From NCBI GenBank assembly GCA_017468085.1, contig JAFUJR010000034.1, positions 62,001 to 126,000 of the forward strand: a DNA stretch of 64,000 nt. The letters are read 5' to 3'. How positions within the stretch are numbered: position 1 is the stretch's first letter; the number at the start of each line of letters is the position of its first letter. Origin of the DNA: Clostridia bacterium. Lineage in GTDB: Bacteria; Bacillota; Clostridia; Christensenellales; Borkfalkiaceae. Below the pieces are notes generated by a model that saw only the letters and a list, made by a program, of their open reading frames with translations, did not search any database and was not told where the DNA came from. Made by a program: the position numbers and the translations under genes. This document shows positions 1-9,668 of this stretch, piece by piece.

Positions 1-276
1 AAAAAATTGGAAGAAGAATGTTTACGCGCCGACGTTGCCTACGTAACGGAAACGATTGAGGACGAGTGCAAGAGTATTATCGAATTGCTGTTCTCTTCTA
101 ATGCGGATACGGTGATTGTCCCTATGCACGACGTAAGCTGCTTCGGGTCGGAAGCGCGTTTAAATGCGCCGAGCACCCTTTCCTCGCAAAATTGGACGTT
201 TCGTTTTGTGGAAACGGATTTCGGTAGAAGAAAGGCGGCTTGGTTAAAGCAGTTATCCGAAATATACGGCAGATAA
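1..276 (+). CDS. malQ: 4-alpha-glucanotransferase (amylomaltase), C-terminal part
   Basis: This is the last 91 codons of a gene that begins before the window. The visible end carries the conserved tail of glycoside hydrolase family 77 4-alpha-glucanotransferases: a VPMHDV segment followed by GSEARLNAP and a tryptophan-containing motif, ending close to the usual C-terminus. The enzyme moves glucan segments between maltodextrins in the cytoplasm. It is followed by a hairpin terminator and then a maltose-type ABC importer on the same strand, so the context is maltodextrin uptake and use. The catalytic residues lie outside the window, so the assignment rests on the C-terminal signature and the context. 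Confidence 0.85.
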   Translation, partial: KKLEEECLRADVAYVTETIEDECKSIIELLFSSNADTVIVPMHDVSCFGSEARLNAPSTLSSQNWTFRFVETDFGRRKAAWLKQLSEIYGR

Positions 277-312
277 TTTCCTTATTTATTCCCAAAGAAA
301 AAATATAAAGAT

Positions 313-347
313 AAAACTCTCTCACGGCGAGGGAGTTTTCTTTTTTA
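313..347 (+). terminator. Intrinsic terminator after malQ
   Basis: Arms at 313-323 and 329-339 (AAAACTCTCTC with GAGGGAGTTTT, one G-U pair) enclose a 5-base loop and are followed by CTTTTTT. The hairpin separates malQ from the binding-protein gene; no convincing promoter is visible between 348 and 400, so it may also act as a partial attenuator. Confidence 0.75.
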
Positions 348-414
348 TCGGGTATAAAAAAGGACGCGATTAGCAAGAATAAGAGAAAGAAAGTCATAAA
401 GACGGGAGGAAAGC

Positions 415-1698
415 ATGAAGAAAACAGTAAAACTTATGTGTGGTGCGTTGGCGCTTACTTCTGCGCTCGGTTTCGTTGGGTGCAGCTGTGCTATGGACGA
501 TGCGGGGGCAATCAAGCTGACGGTTTGGGTGTCGGAGGCGGATAAGGCGTTTGCAGAGGAAGTCGCAAAAGACTTTAAGGCGAAAAATCCTGACAAAAAC
601 TATCAAATCGTCGTAGACATTCAAGGCGAGAACGACGTCGCAACCAGAGTGTTAAACGACGTGGAGAACGCCGCGGACGTGTATTCGTTCGTCAACGACC
701 AAGTCCCTAAACTTATCAACGGCGACGCCCTGGCAAGAATCGCAGGCGACAGATTGACGCGCGTGTCGGAAGCAAATTCCGAGCAATCGATGCAATCGGT
801 TACCATTGAAACAAACGGCGAAAAAGCGGTATACGGTATGCCGTACACGGACAACACTTTCTTTTTGTACTACAATAAAGCGGCGTTGACGGAAACGGAC
901 GTAAAGACGTTCGACGGTATTTTGGCAAAGTGCAGCGCAAACAAGCAGTTTGCATTCCCTATGGCGGACGGTTGGTATACGAGCGCTTTCTATTTTGGGA
1001 AAAATCTCGGCTATAGCGTAACCTACGATGAGAATTTAGCCGAAACGAAGATCGAGTGCGATTTCGACAACGAGACGGGTGTAAAAGTTACGGAAGCCAT
1101 GTGGAGCTATGCCCAAAACAATGGGTTTAAAGCAGACGCAAACGATTCTAAAATCACGGCGGGATTTGGCGACGGAAGTATCGTTGCCGCCGTTTCGGGT
1201 ATTTGGAACAGAAAGGCAATTGAGGACGCGTTAAAGGAAAATTTTGCCGCAGTCAAATTGCCTACCTATACGTTGGGCAGCGGAGAACAAACGGGAGAGC
1301 AGGTGCAACTCGTTTCTTTTGCCGGCTATAAGGCGATGGGGGTAAACAACTACTCCAAAAATAAGACGGACGCGTTGGATTTTGCAGAGTTCTATACCAA
1401 TAGGGAAAATCAAATTAAGCATTACGAAGCGCGCGGCCTTGTTCCTACGGATACGGAAGCGCGTAAGGACGAAAAGATACAAGCGGACGTTTGCGCAAAG
1501 GCAATTACCGAACAGTTGAATTACAGCAAAACGCAACTTAACGTGCCTTCCACGCTTTGGGTGCCTATGGAGGGCTTGGGTTCGGCAATGATCACGGGGG
1601 CACAGAGCGGCTCGTTCGACTTGCAAGCGCAATTAAAGGCGTGCGTGGACGCTATTAAGAAAACCACGACGAAAAATACAGACAACGGCACAATGTAA
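415..1698 (+). CDS. malE: Sugar ABC transporter, extracellular substrate-binding lipoprotein (MalE-like)
   Basis: A 427-residue family 1 extracellular solute-binding protein. The N-terminus is a lipoprotein signal (MKKT, hydrophobic stretch, then GFVGC with the lipidated Cys at residue 23), so the protein should be anchored outside the membrane. The body shows the usual pattern of sugar-binding proteins: LTVWVSE near residue 35, a VYGMPYTDNTFFLYYNK segment, and a C-terminal region ending in LQAQL. The start follows a strong GGGAGG Shine-Dalgarno sequence. It heads a three-gene importer with the two permeases downstream and malQ upstream, which suggests maltose or maltodextrin as ligand. No ATPase gene lies nearby, so a shared MsmX/MalK-type ATPase encoded elsewhere is likely. 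Confidence 0.85.
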   Translation: MKKTVKLMCGALALTSALGFVGCSCAMDDAGAIKLTVWVSEADKAFAEEVAKDFKAKNPDKNYQIVVDIQGENDVATRVLNDVENAADVYSFVNDQVPKLINGDALARIAGDRLTRVSEANSEQSMQSVTIETNGEKAVYGMPYTDNTFFLYYNKAALTETDVKTFDGILAKCSANKQFAFPMADGWYTSAFYFGKNLGYSVTYDENLAETKIECDFDNETGVKVTEAMWSYAQNNGFKADANDSKITAGFGDGSIVAAVSGIWNRKAIEDALKENFAAVKLPTYTLGSGEQTGEQVQLVSFAGYKAMGVNNYSKNKTDALDFAEFYTNRENQIKHYEARGLVPTDTEARKDEKIQADVCAKAITEQLNYSKTQLNVPSTLWVPMEGLGSAMITGAQSGSFDLQAQLKACVDAIKKTTTKNTDNGTM

Positions 1699-1716
1699 AG
1701 AATATGGGGGAGAAGG

Positions 1717-3123
1717 GTGAAAAGTAAAAGTATTATCAAAGCGGCTGGCTTAAATCCAATAAAAGCGTTGTTGGCGGCATTGAGAGGCGGCTCTGTTTTC
1801 ACCCGTCTCTCCTTTGTCGTTATGGGTTTTGGACAAATCGCGCGCGGACAGATATGCAAAGGAATAGCGTATATGGCAACGCAAGCACTGTTTATCTTGT
1901 ATATGATATTTTTCGGCGGCGGATACATCAGGCAACTCTTTTCGGGTAATTTGGGTACTCGTCTTTCGGGGGAGAGTTGGAACGAAGCGTTGCAAATGTT
2001 CGAAAAAATCAAGGGGGACAACAGCTTTCTTATTTTGCTGTACGGCGTTGTGAGCGTAGTCCTTTTTCTGCTCTTTACCTGGATATGGATTTTAAACGTT
2101 AAAGGCAATTATGAAAACGACTGTAAAATAGAGAGGGGGGAAAAGGTGTTCACCTTGCGGCAGGATATACGTGCGCTGGTAAACGAGCGTTTTTACGTAC
2201 TCTTATTGGCTTTGCCGCTTTTGGGCTTACTTGTATTTACGGTAATGCCCTTGGTGTTTATGGTCCTTATCGCATTCACCAACTACGACTACGCGCATAT
2301 GCCGCCTGGAAAACTCTTCGATTGGGTAGGCTTTCGTAATTTCAAAACGATGTTTTCCCTTTCGCAAGGCAGCTCGGGCTTTGCATTCGTTTTTATGCGC
2401 GTCCTGCTTTGGACGTTCGTGTGGGCGTTTTTTGCTACGTTCACAAACTATTTCCTCGGAATCATCATTGCATTACTCATTCAAAAGAAAGGGATTAAAC
2501 TCAAAGCCTTATGGCGCACGCTGTTCGTAGTTGCAATTGCCGTGCCGCAATTCGTTACGCTTTTATTGATGCAAAAGATTTTGGACAGCGACGGGATACT
2601 CAATAAAATGCTTGGCACAAATATTCTATGGCTGACCGACCAACGGTATCTTTCTCTTTTACCAAGGACGATGATCATCCTCGTCAATATTTGGCTGGGC
2701 GTTCCGTATACCCTGCTCATGTGCTCGGGGATCTTGATGAATATCCCCACCGATTATTACGAGGCGGCGAGAATAGACGGAGCAAATCCCGTAACGATAT
2801 TTTTTGCTATCACGCTACCGTATATGCTACACGTTACCGCGCCCTATTTAATTACGCAGTTTGTAGGAAACATCAACAACTTTAACGTCATATGGCTGTT
2901 GACGGGCGGCGGGCCTGTGGATAATCTGCATTACGGCGGCGGCTCGCAGGCACAATCTACCGACTTACTTGTAACGTGGCTCTACCGTTTGACGACTGAC
3001 CAAAATCCCAAGTATAACGTTGCGTCCGTTATCGGTATCGTCATTTTCGTCATCTCAGCCGTTCTGTCCTTAATAACCTTTAACCGAACCTCCGCCGCGC
3101 GGAGTGAGGAGGCGTTTCAATGA
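1717..3123 (+). CDS. malF: Sugar ABC transporter permease, MalF-like
   Basis: A 468-residue membrane protein starting at GTG, with AGAAGG just upstream. The first 150 residues add two to three hydrophobic segments not essential to the transport core. The remaining part has about six membrane spans and the EAA loop (YYEAARIDGANP, then ITLP), which contacts the ATPase. The extra N-terminal segment (MGFGQIARGQICKGIAYMA) is common in the MalF proteins of Firmicutes. The gene overlaps malG by four bases (ATGA), indicating translational coupling and a 1:1 permease dimer. Substrate is inferred from neighbours only. Confidence 0.85.
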   Translation: MKSKSIIKAAGLNPIKALLAALRGGSVFTRLSFVVMGFGQIARGQICKGIAYMATQALFILYMIFFGGGYIRQLFSGNLGTRLSGESWNEALQMFEKIKGDNSFLILLYGVVSVVLFLLFTWIWILNVKGNYENDCKIERGEKVFTLRQDIRALVNERFYVLLLALPLLGLLVFTVMPLVFMVLIAFTNYDYAHMPPGKLFDWVGFRNFKTMFSLSQGSSGFAFVFMRVLLWTFVWAFFATFTNYFLGIIIALLIQKKGIKLKALWRTLFVVAIAVPQFVTLLLMQKILDSDGILNKMLGTNILWLTDQRYLSLLPRTMIILVNIWLGVPYTLLMCSGILMNIPTDYYEAARIDGANPVTIFFAITLPYMLHVTAPYLITQFVGNINNFNVIWLLTGGGPVDNLHYGGGSQAQSTDLLVTWLYRLTTDQNPKYNVASVIGIVIFVISAVLSLITFNRTSAARSEEAFQ

Positions 3124-3980
3124 AAATGGGAATGACAAGGGTATGGCGCAAGGTATCCGACGCGCTTGTTTATCTGCTTCTTGCTACGCTCGGAATTTTA
3201 TGGGTGTTGCCTATTTTTTATCTCGTCTATACGGCTTTCCGCGTAACGCCGTCTACGGGGATCATCAATACGCTTTTTCCGACGGGATTACGGCTCGGAA
3301 TGGGGAATTTTACCCGTCTCTTCCGCGACACGATGTTTGCAAGATGGCTTGGGAATACTTTAATCGTTTCCGTATCCTCTTGCGCGTTGACAACGTTGTT
3401 TATTTTAATGGTCAGCTATGCGTTTTCACGCTTGCGTTTCAAATTGAGAAAACCGCTTATGAACGTATTGCTCGTACTGGGCATGTTCCCGGGGTTTATG
3501 AGTATGATCGCCGTATATTTTATATTAAAGGCGATGTGGTTGACAAATTCTCTTTTCGCGCTTATATTAGTGTATTCGGGTAGCGCGGCGCTGTCTTATT
3601 ATATCTGTAAAGGATTTTTTGATACTGTCCCCAAAGCCATGGAGGAGGCGGCGGTGTTAGACGGGGCGAGCCAACCGATAATTTTTCTGAAAATTATTTT
3701 GCCGATGGCAAAGCCGATTATCGTCTATACGGTATTGACGTCCTTTATTTCGCCGTGGTGCGATTTTATCTTCGTGAATACGATTATCAGCGAGCGGGAT
3801 AAATACACCGTTTCCTTGGGATTGTATAAGATGATTAACGCGGAAAAAAATAGCTTTAACGACAACTTTACCACCTTTTGCGCGGGCGCGTTTGTGGTCG
3901 GTACGATTATCGTCAGTCTATTTATGAGTATGCAGAAGTATTACGTCGAGGGCGTAACAAGCGGCGCAGTCAAGGGATAG
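3120..3980 (+). CDS. malG: Sugar ABC transporter permease, MalG-like
   Basis: A 286-residue inner-membrane permease with six predicted spans and the EAA motif MEEAAVLDGASQP followed by ILP around residues 178-200, as in MalG and other carbohydrate permeases of the CUT1 group. The ATG overlaps the TGA of malF (ATGA). It is the last gene of the importer operon and is followed within 10 bases by a symmetrical hairpin that also ends the convergent operon. Confidence 0.88.
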   Translation: MKMGMTRVWRKVSDALVYLLLATLGILWVLPIFYLVYTAFRVTPSTGIINTLFPTGLRLGMGNFTRLFRDTMFARWLGNTLIVSVSSCALTTLFILMVSYAFSRLRFKLRKPLMNVLLVLGMFPGFMSMIAVYFILKAMWLTNSLFALILVYSGSAALSYYICKGFFDTVPKAMEEAAVLDGASQPIIFLKIILPMAKPIIVYTVLTSFISPWCDFIFVNTIISERDKYTVSLGLYKMINAEKNSFNDNFTTFCAGAFVVGTIIVSLFMSMQKYYVEGVTSGAVKG

Positions 3981-3988
3981 CGCAAAGA

Positions 3989-4020
3989 AAAAGCTCCATC
4001 CGTTAGGGGGTGGAGCTTTC
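3989..4020. terminator. Bidirectional terminator between malG and the convergent ABC operon
   Basis: AAGCTCCATCC and GGGGTGGAGCTTT form an 11-bp stem with one wobble pair and A/T-rich flanks on both sides (AAAGAAAAA on the left, TTTCC on the right). It sits exactly between two genes that end facing each other. Confidence 0.75.
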
Positions 4021-4022
4021 CG

Positions 4023-4829
4023 TTATTTATTTTTAATTAAAAGCCGTTCAGCCAAGGCAACCAACGCGTACATACCTGCCGCCAATACGCAGAGGATAAA
4101 TACGGCGCTCATGACGAGGTCAAGTTTAAACACCTGCCCGCCGTACACGATAAGGTAGCCTATCCCTGCTTTCGATACGATGTATTCGCCCATGATCGAG
4201 CCGATCCACGCCATACCGACGTTGATTTTCAGCATAGAAATAAAGTTGGGCAGAGAGGAGGGAATCACCAACTTGGTAAGTACTTGCAGTTTGCTCGCAC
4301 CCATCGATTGCATAAGGAGCAGTTTGCTCTTTTCCGTTGCCATAAAACCGTTTAGCATATTCAAAATGGCAACGATCAAGCCGATAAGTACCGTCATAAA
4401 AACGATGGCTTCACTGCCCGTGCCGCACCAAATGATAATCAGCGGGCCAAGCGCGATTTTGGGCAAGGCGTTAAGCACCACGAAGTAGGGCTCGGAAATG
4501 CGTCTTAACGCGTCGCTCCACCAAAGCAACAAAGCAATGGAATAACCCAGCACGACGGCGATAGCAAAGCCTGCAAGCGTTTCCCAAAGGGTAGTACCCA
4601 CGTGCAAAAACAAAGAACCGTTTTTATACAAGTCCGCAATCGTTTTTGCAATCCGGGAGGGGGAACTGGTAATAAAAGGGTTAACCCACAAAAGCTGTGC
4701 GGACAATTCCCAAAAGGTTAAAAACAACACGAGCACCGCGCAACGGATAACGTTGACGATAATGCTTTTATTTCGCGCGCCGCGAAGATAAAGGAGATGC
4801 TCGCGGGAGATTTCAGTATTCTTTTTCAT
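4023..4829 (-). CDS. ABC transporter permease, SsuC/TauC family
   Basis: A permease of about 268 residues with five to six membrane spans and the family loop MQSMGASKLQVLTKLVIP that docks on the ATPase. ATG at 4829 was chosen because it overlaps the TGA of the preceding ATPase gene (ATGA) and has GGAAGGAG at the right distance; a TTG 18 bases upstream would overlap the ATPase gene by 22 bases. Family members carry sulfonates, nitrate, riboflavin or thiamine precursors. The sequence does not identify the ligand. Confidence 0.85.
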   Translation of the reverse strand: MKKNTEISREHLLYLRGARNKSIIVNVIRCAVLVLFLTFWELSAQLLWVNPFITSSPSRIAKTIADLYKNGSLFLHVGTTLWETLAGFAIAVVLGYSIALLLWWSDALRRISEPYFVVLNALPKIALGPLIIIWCGTGSEAIVFMTVLIGLIVAILNMLNGFMATEKSKLLLMQSMGASKLQVLTKLVIPSSLPNFISMLKINVGMAWIGSIMGEYIVSKAGIGYLIVYGGQVFKLDLVMSAVFILCVLAAGMYALVALAERLLIKNK

Positions 4830-5560
4830 TGGTTCAACTCCTTCCAAAGTATTTCAAACCAGCGAGAAAATTCTTGGTTTTCCCTTCGCCGCAAAGGCTC
4901 TGTTTCAGGAAACTCTAAGATATGTTCCGAGATGATTTTTGCCGGTCTTTTCGAAAGTACAAAGATTTTATCTGCAACGGAAATAGCTTCGCTGATATCG
5001 TGCGTAATCAAAAGCGCCGTCTTTTTTTCGTTGCGGATAATTTTATATACGTCGTCGCAAACGGAAAGTCGCGTTTGATAATCGAGCGCGGAAAAGGGCT
5101 CGTCAAGCAACAACACGTCCGGGTTCATCGCAAGTGTGCGAATGAGCGCGGCGCGTTGCCGCATTCCGCCCGAAAGCTGGGACGGATAGCTTTTTAAAAA
5201 TTGTTTCAAACCGTATTTTTCCGCAAGAGCGACGACGCGCGCTCGGTTTTCGGGCGTGTTCACGCGCTTAATTTCCAAGGGGAGAAAAATGTTTTTCTCA
5301 ATGGTGCGCCAAGGGAAAAGCTCATCTCTTTGCAACATATATCCCAAGGAAACGTTCAACGCGGAAACCTTGCCTTTTGTAGGTGTAAGTAATCCTGCCG
5401 CCAAAGAAAGCAAAGTCGTTTTTCCGCAACCCGACGGGCCGATGATGGCGACAAATTCGCCTTCGTGGACGGAAAAGCTGACGTCCTGCAAGGCGACGGT
5501 TTCTCCTTGTTTACTGTGGTAGTGCATCGAAACGTTATCGAAACGTAAAACTTCTTTCAT
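4826..5560 (-). CDS. ABC transporter ATP-binding protein, SsuB/TauB/ThiZ type
   Basis: A 244-residue ATPase with every expected motif: Walker A GPSGCGKTT near residue 42, Q-loop MLQRDELFPW, signature LSGGMRQRAALIRTL, Walker B VLLLDEPFSALD, and the H-loop LLITHD. The D-loop and the short length are typical of the nitrate/sulfonate/taurine importer branch. It lies between the binding-protein gene (28 bases upstream) and the permease gene (4-base overlap), so the three genes form one operon on the minus strand. Confidence 0.9.
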   Translation of the reverse strand: MKEVLRFDNVSMHYHSKQGETVALQDVSFSVHEGEFVAIIGPSGCGKTTLLSLAAGLLTPTKGKVSALNVSLGYMLQRDELFPWRTIEKNIFLPLEIKRVNTPENRARVVALAEKYGLKQFLKSYPSQLSGGMRQRAALIRTLAMNPDVLLLDEPFSALDYQTRLSVCDDVYKIIRNEKKTALLITHDISEAISVADKIFVLSKRPAKIISEHILEFPETEPLRRRENQEFSRWFEILWKELNQ

Positions 5561-5588
5561 TTGCGTAAATCCTTATTTATAATTTTGC

Positions 5589-6608
5589 TTATGCGTTATA
5601 TATCTCGCCATACACCTTTTGGGCGTAGGAATTGTCAACCAATTTATCCATAGACATGCGTTTTTCCAGTTCGCCAGCGTTTTCAATGATGTCTTGTAGA
5701 CGGTTAAAGCTGTCCTCCGTCATCGAAAGCTCGGTGCGCCAAGCGTCAACGTCTTTATATCTTTGCACGGACGCGGCAAGCGCCGTTTCGGAAACGCCCT
5801 CGAAATATTTAACGAGATAAGGCGCAACGGTGGCGGCATTCGTTTCGTTGACGTATTTTACAGCTTTTGTTACGGCACGCAAAAATCCTTCTGCGGTAGC
5901 CGTATTTTTATTCAGCCAAGATTTTTTCGACATAAAGCAGGTGTAGGGCACTTCGCCCGAAGCCTCGCCAACCGAAGCGACGACGTAGCCTTTGCCCGCG
6001 GCTTCGTACTCGTATGCGACGGGGTCGAACATCGTGCAATAATCCGCCGTGCCCGCTTCAAACGCGCTAGTCATAAGGTTGAACGCAACGTCGTAATTTA
6101 ATGTCAAATCCGTGCCGTCAAAAAGATTATTTTGTTTTAAAACGTATTCAAAGGTCATCGCGGGGACACCGCCTTTTCTGCCCGCTAAAATTTCTTTACC
6201 TTTCAAGTCGCTCCAAGTGAAGTTGGGCTCGGGTTTACGGGAAACGAGGAAGGACCCGTCGCGCTTGGTAAGTTGCCCAAAGACGGTAGGAACGTCCGTC
6301 GAGCCGCCGATAAGTACGTATAAAGCCGCTTCGGGACCGCAGAAACCGACGTCCGCGTCGCCCGAAAGGACGGAGGACATAACGTTATCCGCGCCGCCGC
6401 CGTTGGTGAGGTCGATTTTAATTTTTTCTTCTTCAAAATACCCGAGCGCCTCCGCAAGATATAAAGGCGCATAGAAAACGGAGTGCGTAACTTCGTTAAC
6501 GTGAACGGTTTTCATGCCGTCTTTATCTCTCGTTTTGCAGGCGGGAAAAGCAAGCACGGCAGTTATGGCGGCAATCGCCGCACAAATAGGTTTGAGGATT
6601 TTTTTCAT
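5589..6608 (-). CDS. ABC transporter substrate-binding lipoprotein, NMT1/THI5-like (SsuA family)
   Basis: A 339-residue lipoprotein (signal MKKILKP, hydrophobic segment, LAFPAC with Cys 24). The mature part begins HVNEVTHSVFYAPLYLAEALGYF, the classic opening of NMT1/SsuA/ThiY binding proteins, followed by GGGADNVMSSVLSGDADVGF, the ligand-cleft region. Candidates are a pyrimidine thiamine precursor, an alkanesulfonate or a similar small ligand; there is no TPP riboswitch in the short leader and no neighbouring metabolic gene to decide. It is the first gene of its operon, with a promoter at 6645-6674. Confidence 0.85.
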   Translation of the reverse strand: MKKILKPICAAIAAITAVLAFPACKTRDKDGMKTVHVNEVTHSVFYAPLYLAEALGYFEEEKIKIDLTNGGGADNVMSSVLSGDADVGFCGPEAALYVLIGGSTDVPTVFGQLTKRDGSFLVSRKPEPNFTWSDLKGKEILAGRKGGVPAMTFEYVLKQNNLFDGTDLTLNYDVAFNLMTSAFEAGTADYCTMFDPVAYEYEAAGKGYVVASVGEASGEVPYTCFMSKKSWLNKNTATAEGFLRAVTKAVKYVNETNAATVAPYLVKYFEGVSETALAASVQRYKDVDAWRTELSMTEDSFNRLQDIIENAGELEKRMSMDKLVDNSYAQKVYGEIYNA

Positions 6609-6644
6609 AAATAACTCCGAATAAAAATTTTTTTAGAATAATAT

Positions 6645-6674
6645 ATTATATGAACGCCCATTTATAATTGACAA
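6645..6674 (-). promoter_or_regulatory. Promoter of the SsuABC-like operon
   Basis: Read on the minus strand: TTGTCA at 6674-6669, an 18-base spacer, and TATAAT at 6650-6645, about 35 bases before the start codon. The -35 box is the same DNA as the -35 box of the valS promoter on the other strand. Confidence 0.6.
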
Positions 6675-6696
6675 TTTAAAAACAAAGTACTATAAT
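6668..6696 (+). promoter_or_regulatory. Promoter of valS
   Basis: Consensus TTGACA (6668-6673), 17-base spacer, and TATAAT (6691-6696). The leader to the ATG at 6792 is about 90 bases, too short for a T-box; it contains only a weak hairpin (TAGCTATG near 6701 with CATAGCCA near 6743). Confidence 0.8.
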
Positions 6697-6791
6697 AAAT
6701 TAGCTATGCTAAAATAGAAAGGTGCGCCCTTTTTTAAAATGACATAGCCAATTAGCGAAAAAATAAGAAACCGAAGAGGGGTTTTATCGAT

Positions 6792-9413
6792 ATGGATATG
6801 CAAAAGACGTACAATCCTAAAGATTTTGAGGACAGAATTTACACTGATTGGGAAAAATCGGGGAAGTTCCGTGCGGAGGTGGACGAGAATAAGCTGCCAT
6901 TCACCATTATGATGCCGCCTCCTAACATTACGGGTCAGCTTCATATGGGGCACGCAATGGACGCAACGATGCAGGATACGCTTATTCGTTTTAAGCGTAT
7001 GCAGGGGTATTCTGCGTTGTGGCTTCCCGGTTGCGACCACGCATCTATCGCAACGGAAGTTAAAATCGTTGAAAAAATGAAGAAGGACGGCTTTACGAAG
7101 GCAGACCTCGGTAGAGAGGGCTTTTTAAAGCGCGCTTGGGAATGGAAAGAACAGTACGGCAACCGTATTATGCTCCAACAGCGTAAAATGGGTACGTCTT
7201 GCGATTGGTCTCGCCAAGCGTTTACGATGGACGAGCGGTGTTCCCGCGCCGTTCGCGAGGTGTTTGTAAACTTGTACGAAAAGGGTCTGATTTATCAAGG
7301 AGACAGAATTATCAACTGGTGCCCTTGCTGTAAGACTGCGCTTTCCGACGCGGAAGTTGAATATGCAGAGGAGGCGGGGCATTTCTGGCATTTGCGCTAT
7401 CCTGCGACGGACGGCAGCGCGGAAGTTATCGTTGCAACCACACGTCCTGAAACGATGCTCGGCGATACGGCGGTTGCGGTACACCCCGACGACGAAAGAT
7501 ATAAAGCGCTCGTTGGCAAAACTTTGAAGTTGCCTTTGGTAGGTAGGGAAATTCCTGTCGTTGCAGACGATTACGTTGACCCTGCTTTCGGTACGGGTTG
7601 CGTTAAAATCACGCCTGCGCACGACCCTAACGACTTTGAAGTCGGCAAGCGCCATAATTTGCCCGTTATCCGCGTGATGAACGACGACGGTTCTATGAAC
7701 GAGCTTGCAGGTAAATATCAAGGCTTGGATAGATACGTTGCGAGAAAGCAAATCGTTGCAGACCTGCAAGAGCTTGGCAACCTTGTAAAAATCGAGGGGC
7801 ATACGCATAACGTAGGACATTGCTACCGTTGTAATTCGACGGTAGAGCCTATCGTTTCCAAGCAATGGTTTGTAAAAATGGAACCGCTCGCAAAACCTGC
7901 AATTCAAGCGGTTATGAAAGGAAAAACGAAATTCGTACCCGAACGTTTCTCTAAGACGTATTATAATTGGATGGAAAATATCCGTGATTGGTGTATTTCC
8001 CGTCAGCTTTGGTGGGGACACCGTATTCCCGTATGGTATTGTAAAGACTGCGGTAAGGTGATTTGCGCTAAGGAAGACCCGACGGAATGTCCTGTTTGCG
8101 GAAGTACGCATCTGCGCCAAGACGAGGACGTTTTGGATACGTGGTTCTCGTCCGCGCTTTGGCCTTTCTCTACGCTCGGTTTCCCCGAAGAAACGGAAGA
8201 TTATAAGTATTTCTACCCGACGGACGTACTCGTTACGGGCTACGACATCATTTTCTTCTGGGTCGCCAGAATGATTTTCTCAGGTATCGAGCATACGGGC
8301 AAAGTGCCTTTCCGCGACGTGCTTATTCACGGTATCGTCCGCGACGAACAAGGCAGAAAAATGAGTAAGTCGCTTGGCAACGGTATCGACCCGCTTGAAG
8401 TTATCGAAAAATACGGCGCGGACTCCTTGCGTTTGTCCTTGCTTCGCGGCGTTGCGCCCGGCAATGATACGCGTTATTCGGATACGAAAGTAGAAGCCTG
8501 CCGCAACTTTATCAACAAGCTTTGGAACGCGGCTCGTTTCGTGCTTATGAACGTGGAAGGGAGAAAAGTTTCGCCCATTGAAGACGTGAAACTTACACCT
8601 GCCGATAAGTGGATTATCTCTAAATTGCAAAGCTGTATTCGCGAGGTAACGACCAACCTTAATAAATATGAGTTAGGGGTTGCGGCGGACATCGTTACCG
8701 ATTTTGTTTGGGATGATTTCTGCGATTGGTATATCGAGCTTTCCAAGCCTGCATTGTACGGCGAAGATGAAAGCAGAAAATCCGATGTGCTTTCCGTGCT
8801 TTGCCACGTGCTTGAAAACGCGTTGAAACTTTTGCATCCGTTTATTCCTTTCGTAACCGAAGAAATTTTTGCAAACTTGCCCAACACGCAAGGTAGTATT
8901 ATGGTTTCCGAATTCCCTCGTTACAACTCCAAAGCCGCTTACAAGAAAGAGGCGAAGGCGTTTGAGGGGGTTATGGGCATTATCAAAGCCGTCCGCGCAA
9001 TGAAAAAAGATGCGGATTGCCCTCCTTCCAAGAAGGTGGAACTCAACGTCGTTACGGAAAGCAAACGCCTTATTCAAGTGAATAAGGATTGTATTATGAA
9101 ACTCTCGGGCGCGAGCGCGCTCAATTTTGTAACGAGCGCGGCAGACGTAGAGGATAAAACGGTTTCGGCGATTACGGAAATCGCACAAATCTACGTGCCT
9201 CTTGGCGAGCTCGTCGACCTTGAAAAAGAAAAGGTAAGATTGTCTGCGGAAATCGAACGTATCGACGCTGAAATCGCAAGAGCGGAAGGAAAGCTGAACA
9301 ACGAAAAATTCGTTTCCAAGGCACCTGCAAAACTTGTTGAGGCGGAAAAGGAAAAACTTGCTAAATATCAAGACATGAAAGCAAAGTGCGTCGCACAGCT
9401 TGAAAGTCTTTAG
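6792..9413 (+). CDS. valS: Valine--tRNA ligase
   Basis: An 873-residue class I aminoacyl-tRNA synthetase that charges tRNA-Val in the cytoplasm. Visible features in order: ATP-binding HIGH motif ([16 protein letters not shown], about residue 40), the CP1 editing domain ([14 protein letters not shown]), zinc-type Cys pairs (WCPCC; CKDCG with CPVCG), the KMSKS loop ([11 protein letters not shown], about residue 520), an anticodon-binding helical domain, and the C-terminal coiled coil typical of ValRS ([17 protein letters not shown]). Length and domain order are normal. It has its own promoter and terminator and so is monocistronic. Confidence 0.97.
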   Translation: MDMQKTYNPKDFEDRIYTDWEKSGKFRAEVDENKLPFTIMMPPPNITGQLHMGHAMDATMQDTLIRFKRMQGYSALWLPGCDHASIATEVKIVEKMKKDGFTKADLGREGFLKRAWEWKEQYGNRIMLQQRKMGTSCDWSRQAFTMDERCSRAVREVFVNLYEKGLIYQGDRIINWCPCCKTALSDAEVEYAEEAGHFWHLRYPATDGSAEVIVATTRPETMLGDTAVAVHPDDERYKALVGKTLKLPLVGREIPVVADDYVDPAFGTGCVKITPAHDPNDFEVGKRHNLPVIRVMNDDGSMNELAGKYQGLDRYVARKQIVADLQELGNLVKIEGHTHNVGHCYRCNSTVEPIVSKQWFVKMEPLAKPAIQAVMKGKTKFVPERFSKTYYNWMENIRDWCISRQLWWGHRIPVWYCKDCGKVICAKEDPTECPVCGSTHLRQDEDVLDTWFSSALWPFSTLGFPEETEDYKYFYPTDVLVTGYDIIFFWVARMIFSGIEHTGKVPFRDVLIHGIVRDEQGRKMSKSLGNGIDPLEVIEKYGADSLRLSLLRGVAPGNDTRYSDTKVEACRNFINKLWNAARFVLMNVEGRKVSPIEDVKLTPADKWIISKLQSCIREVTTNLNKYELGVAADIVTDFVWDDFCDWYIELSKPALYGEDESRKSDVLSVLCHVLENALKLLHPFIPFVTEEIFANLPNTQGSIMVSEFPRYNSKAAYKKEAKAFEGVMGIIKAVRAMKKDADCPPSKKVELNVVTESKRLIQVNKDCIMKLSGASALNFVTSAADVEDKTVSAITEIAQIYVPLGELVDLEKEKVRLSAEIERIDAEIARAEGKLNNEKFVSKAPAKLVEAEKEKLAKYQDMKAKCVAQLESL

Positions 9414-9425
9414 TTTTAAGAAAAA

Positions 9426-9453
9426 CGCTCGGGAAAAGCCTCGGGCGGTTTTT
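9426..9453 (+). terminator. Terminator of valS
   Basis: CGCTCGGG (9426-9433) pairs with CTCGGGCG (9440-9447), loop AAAAGC, followed by GTTTTT. Confidence 0.75.
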
Positions 9454-9499
9454 CGTTTAAAAAATATGGAAAATCTTCAAAAAAAGTTTACTCAAACGG

Positions 9500-9528
9500 T
9501 TGACAATATTGACAGACTATGCTAAAAT
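9500..9528 (+). promoter_or_regulatory. Promoter of the str operon (rpsL)
   Basis: TTGACA (9500-9505), 17-base spacer and TAAAAT (9523-9528). Transcription would start near 9535, leaving a leader of about 148 bases before rpsL. Confidence 0.8.
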
Positions 9529-9534
9529 GTTATC

Positions 9535-9668
9535 GTTGCGTTTTAGGCGCATTATGCCCTATTGAAGAAATATCCCGTAGGGATAGGACAAGCGCAACCT
9601 CTAATTTTGCTTTCTTTGAAATTGCGGTAAGGGCAGTTTCGAGGGAAATATATTCCAAAATTTTTACA
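9535..9668 (+). promoter_or_regulatory. Structured 5' leader of rpsL
   Basis: A leader of about 148 bases without an evident gene. GTTGCG (9535-9540) can pair with CGCAAC (9593-9598) and so close a domain that contains the hairpin TATCCC-GTA-GGGATA (9571-9585). A strong ribosome-binding site (AAGGAGG) follows at about 9668. Such a domain is a plausible binding site for a ribosomal protein, but no known motif was recognised. Confidence 0.45.

Noticed and set aside
6609..6645. TPP riboswitch before the NMT1/SsuA-like operon
   Set aside because: The leader is about 30 bases, too short for any riboswitch, so thiamine-precursor transport is not supported by it.
6697..6791. T-box riboswitch for valS
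   Set aside because: The leader is only about 90 bases and lacks the T-box sequence and an anti-terminator/terminator pair.
7125..8120. 331-codon minus-strand open frame inside valS
   Set aside because: Shadow of the ValRS editing and catalytic region; no supporting signal.
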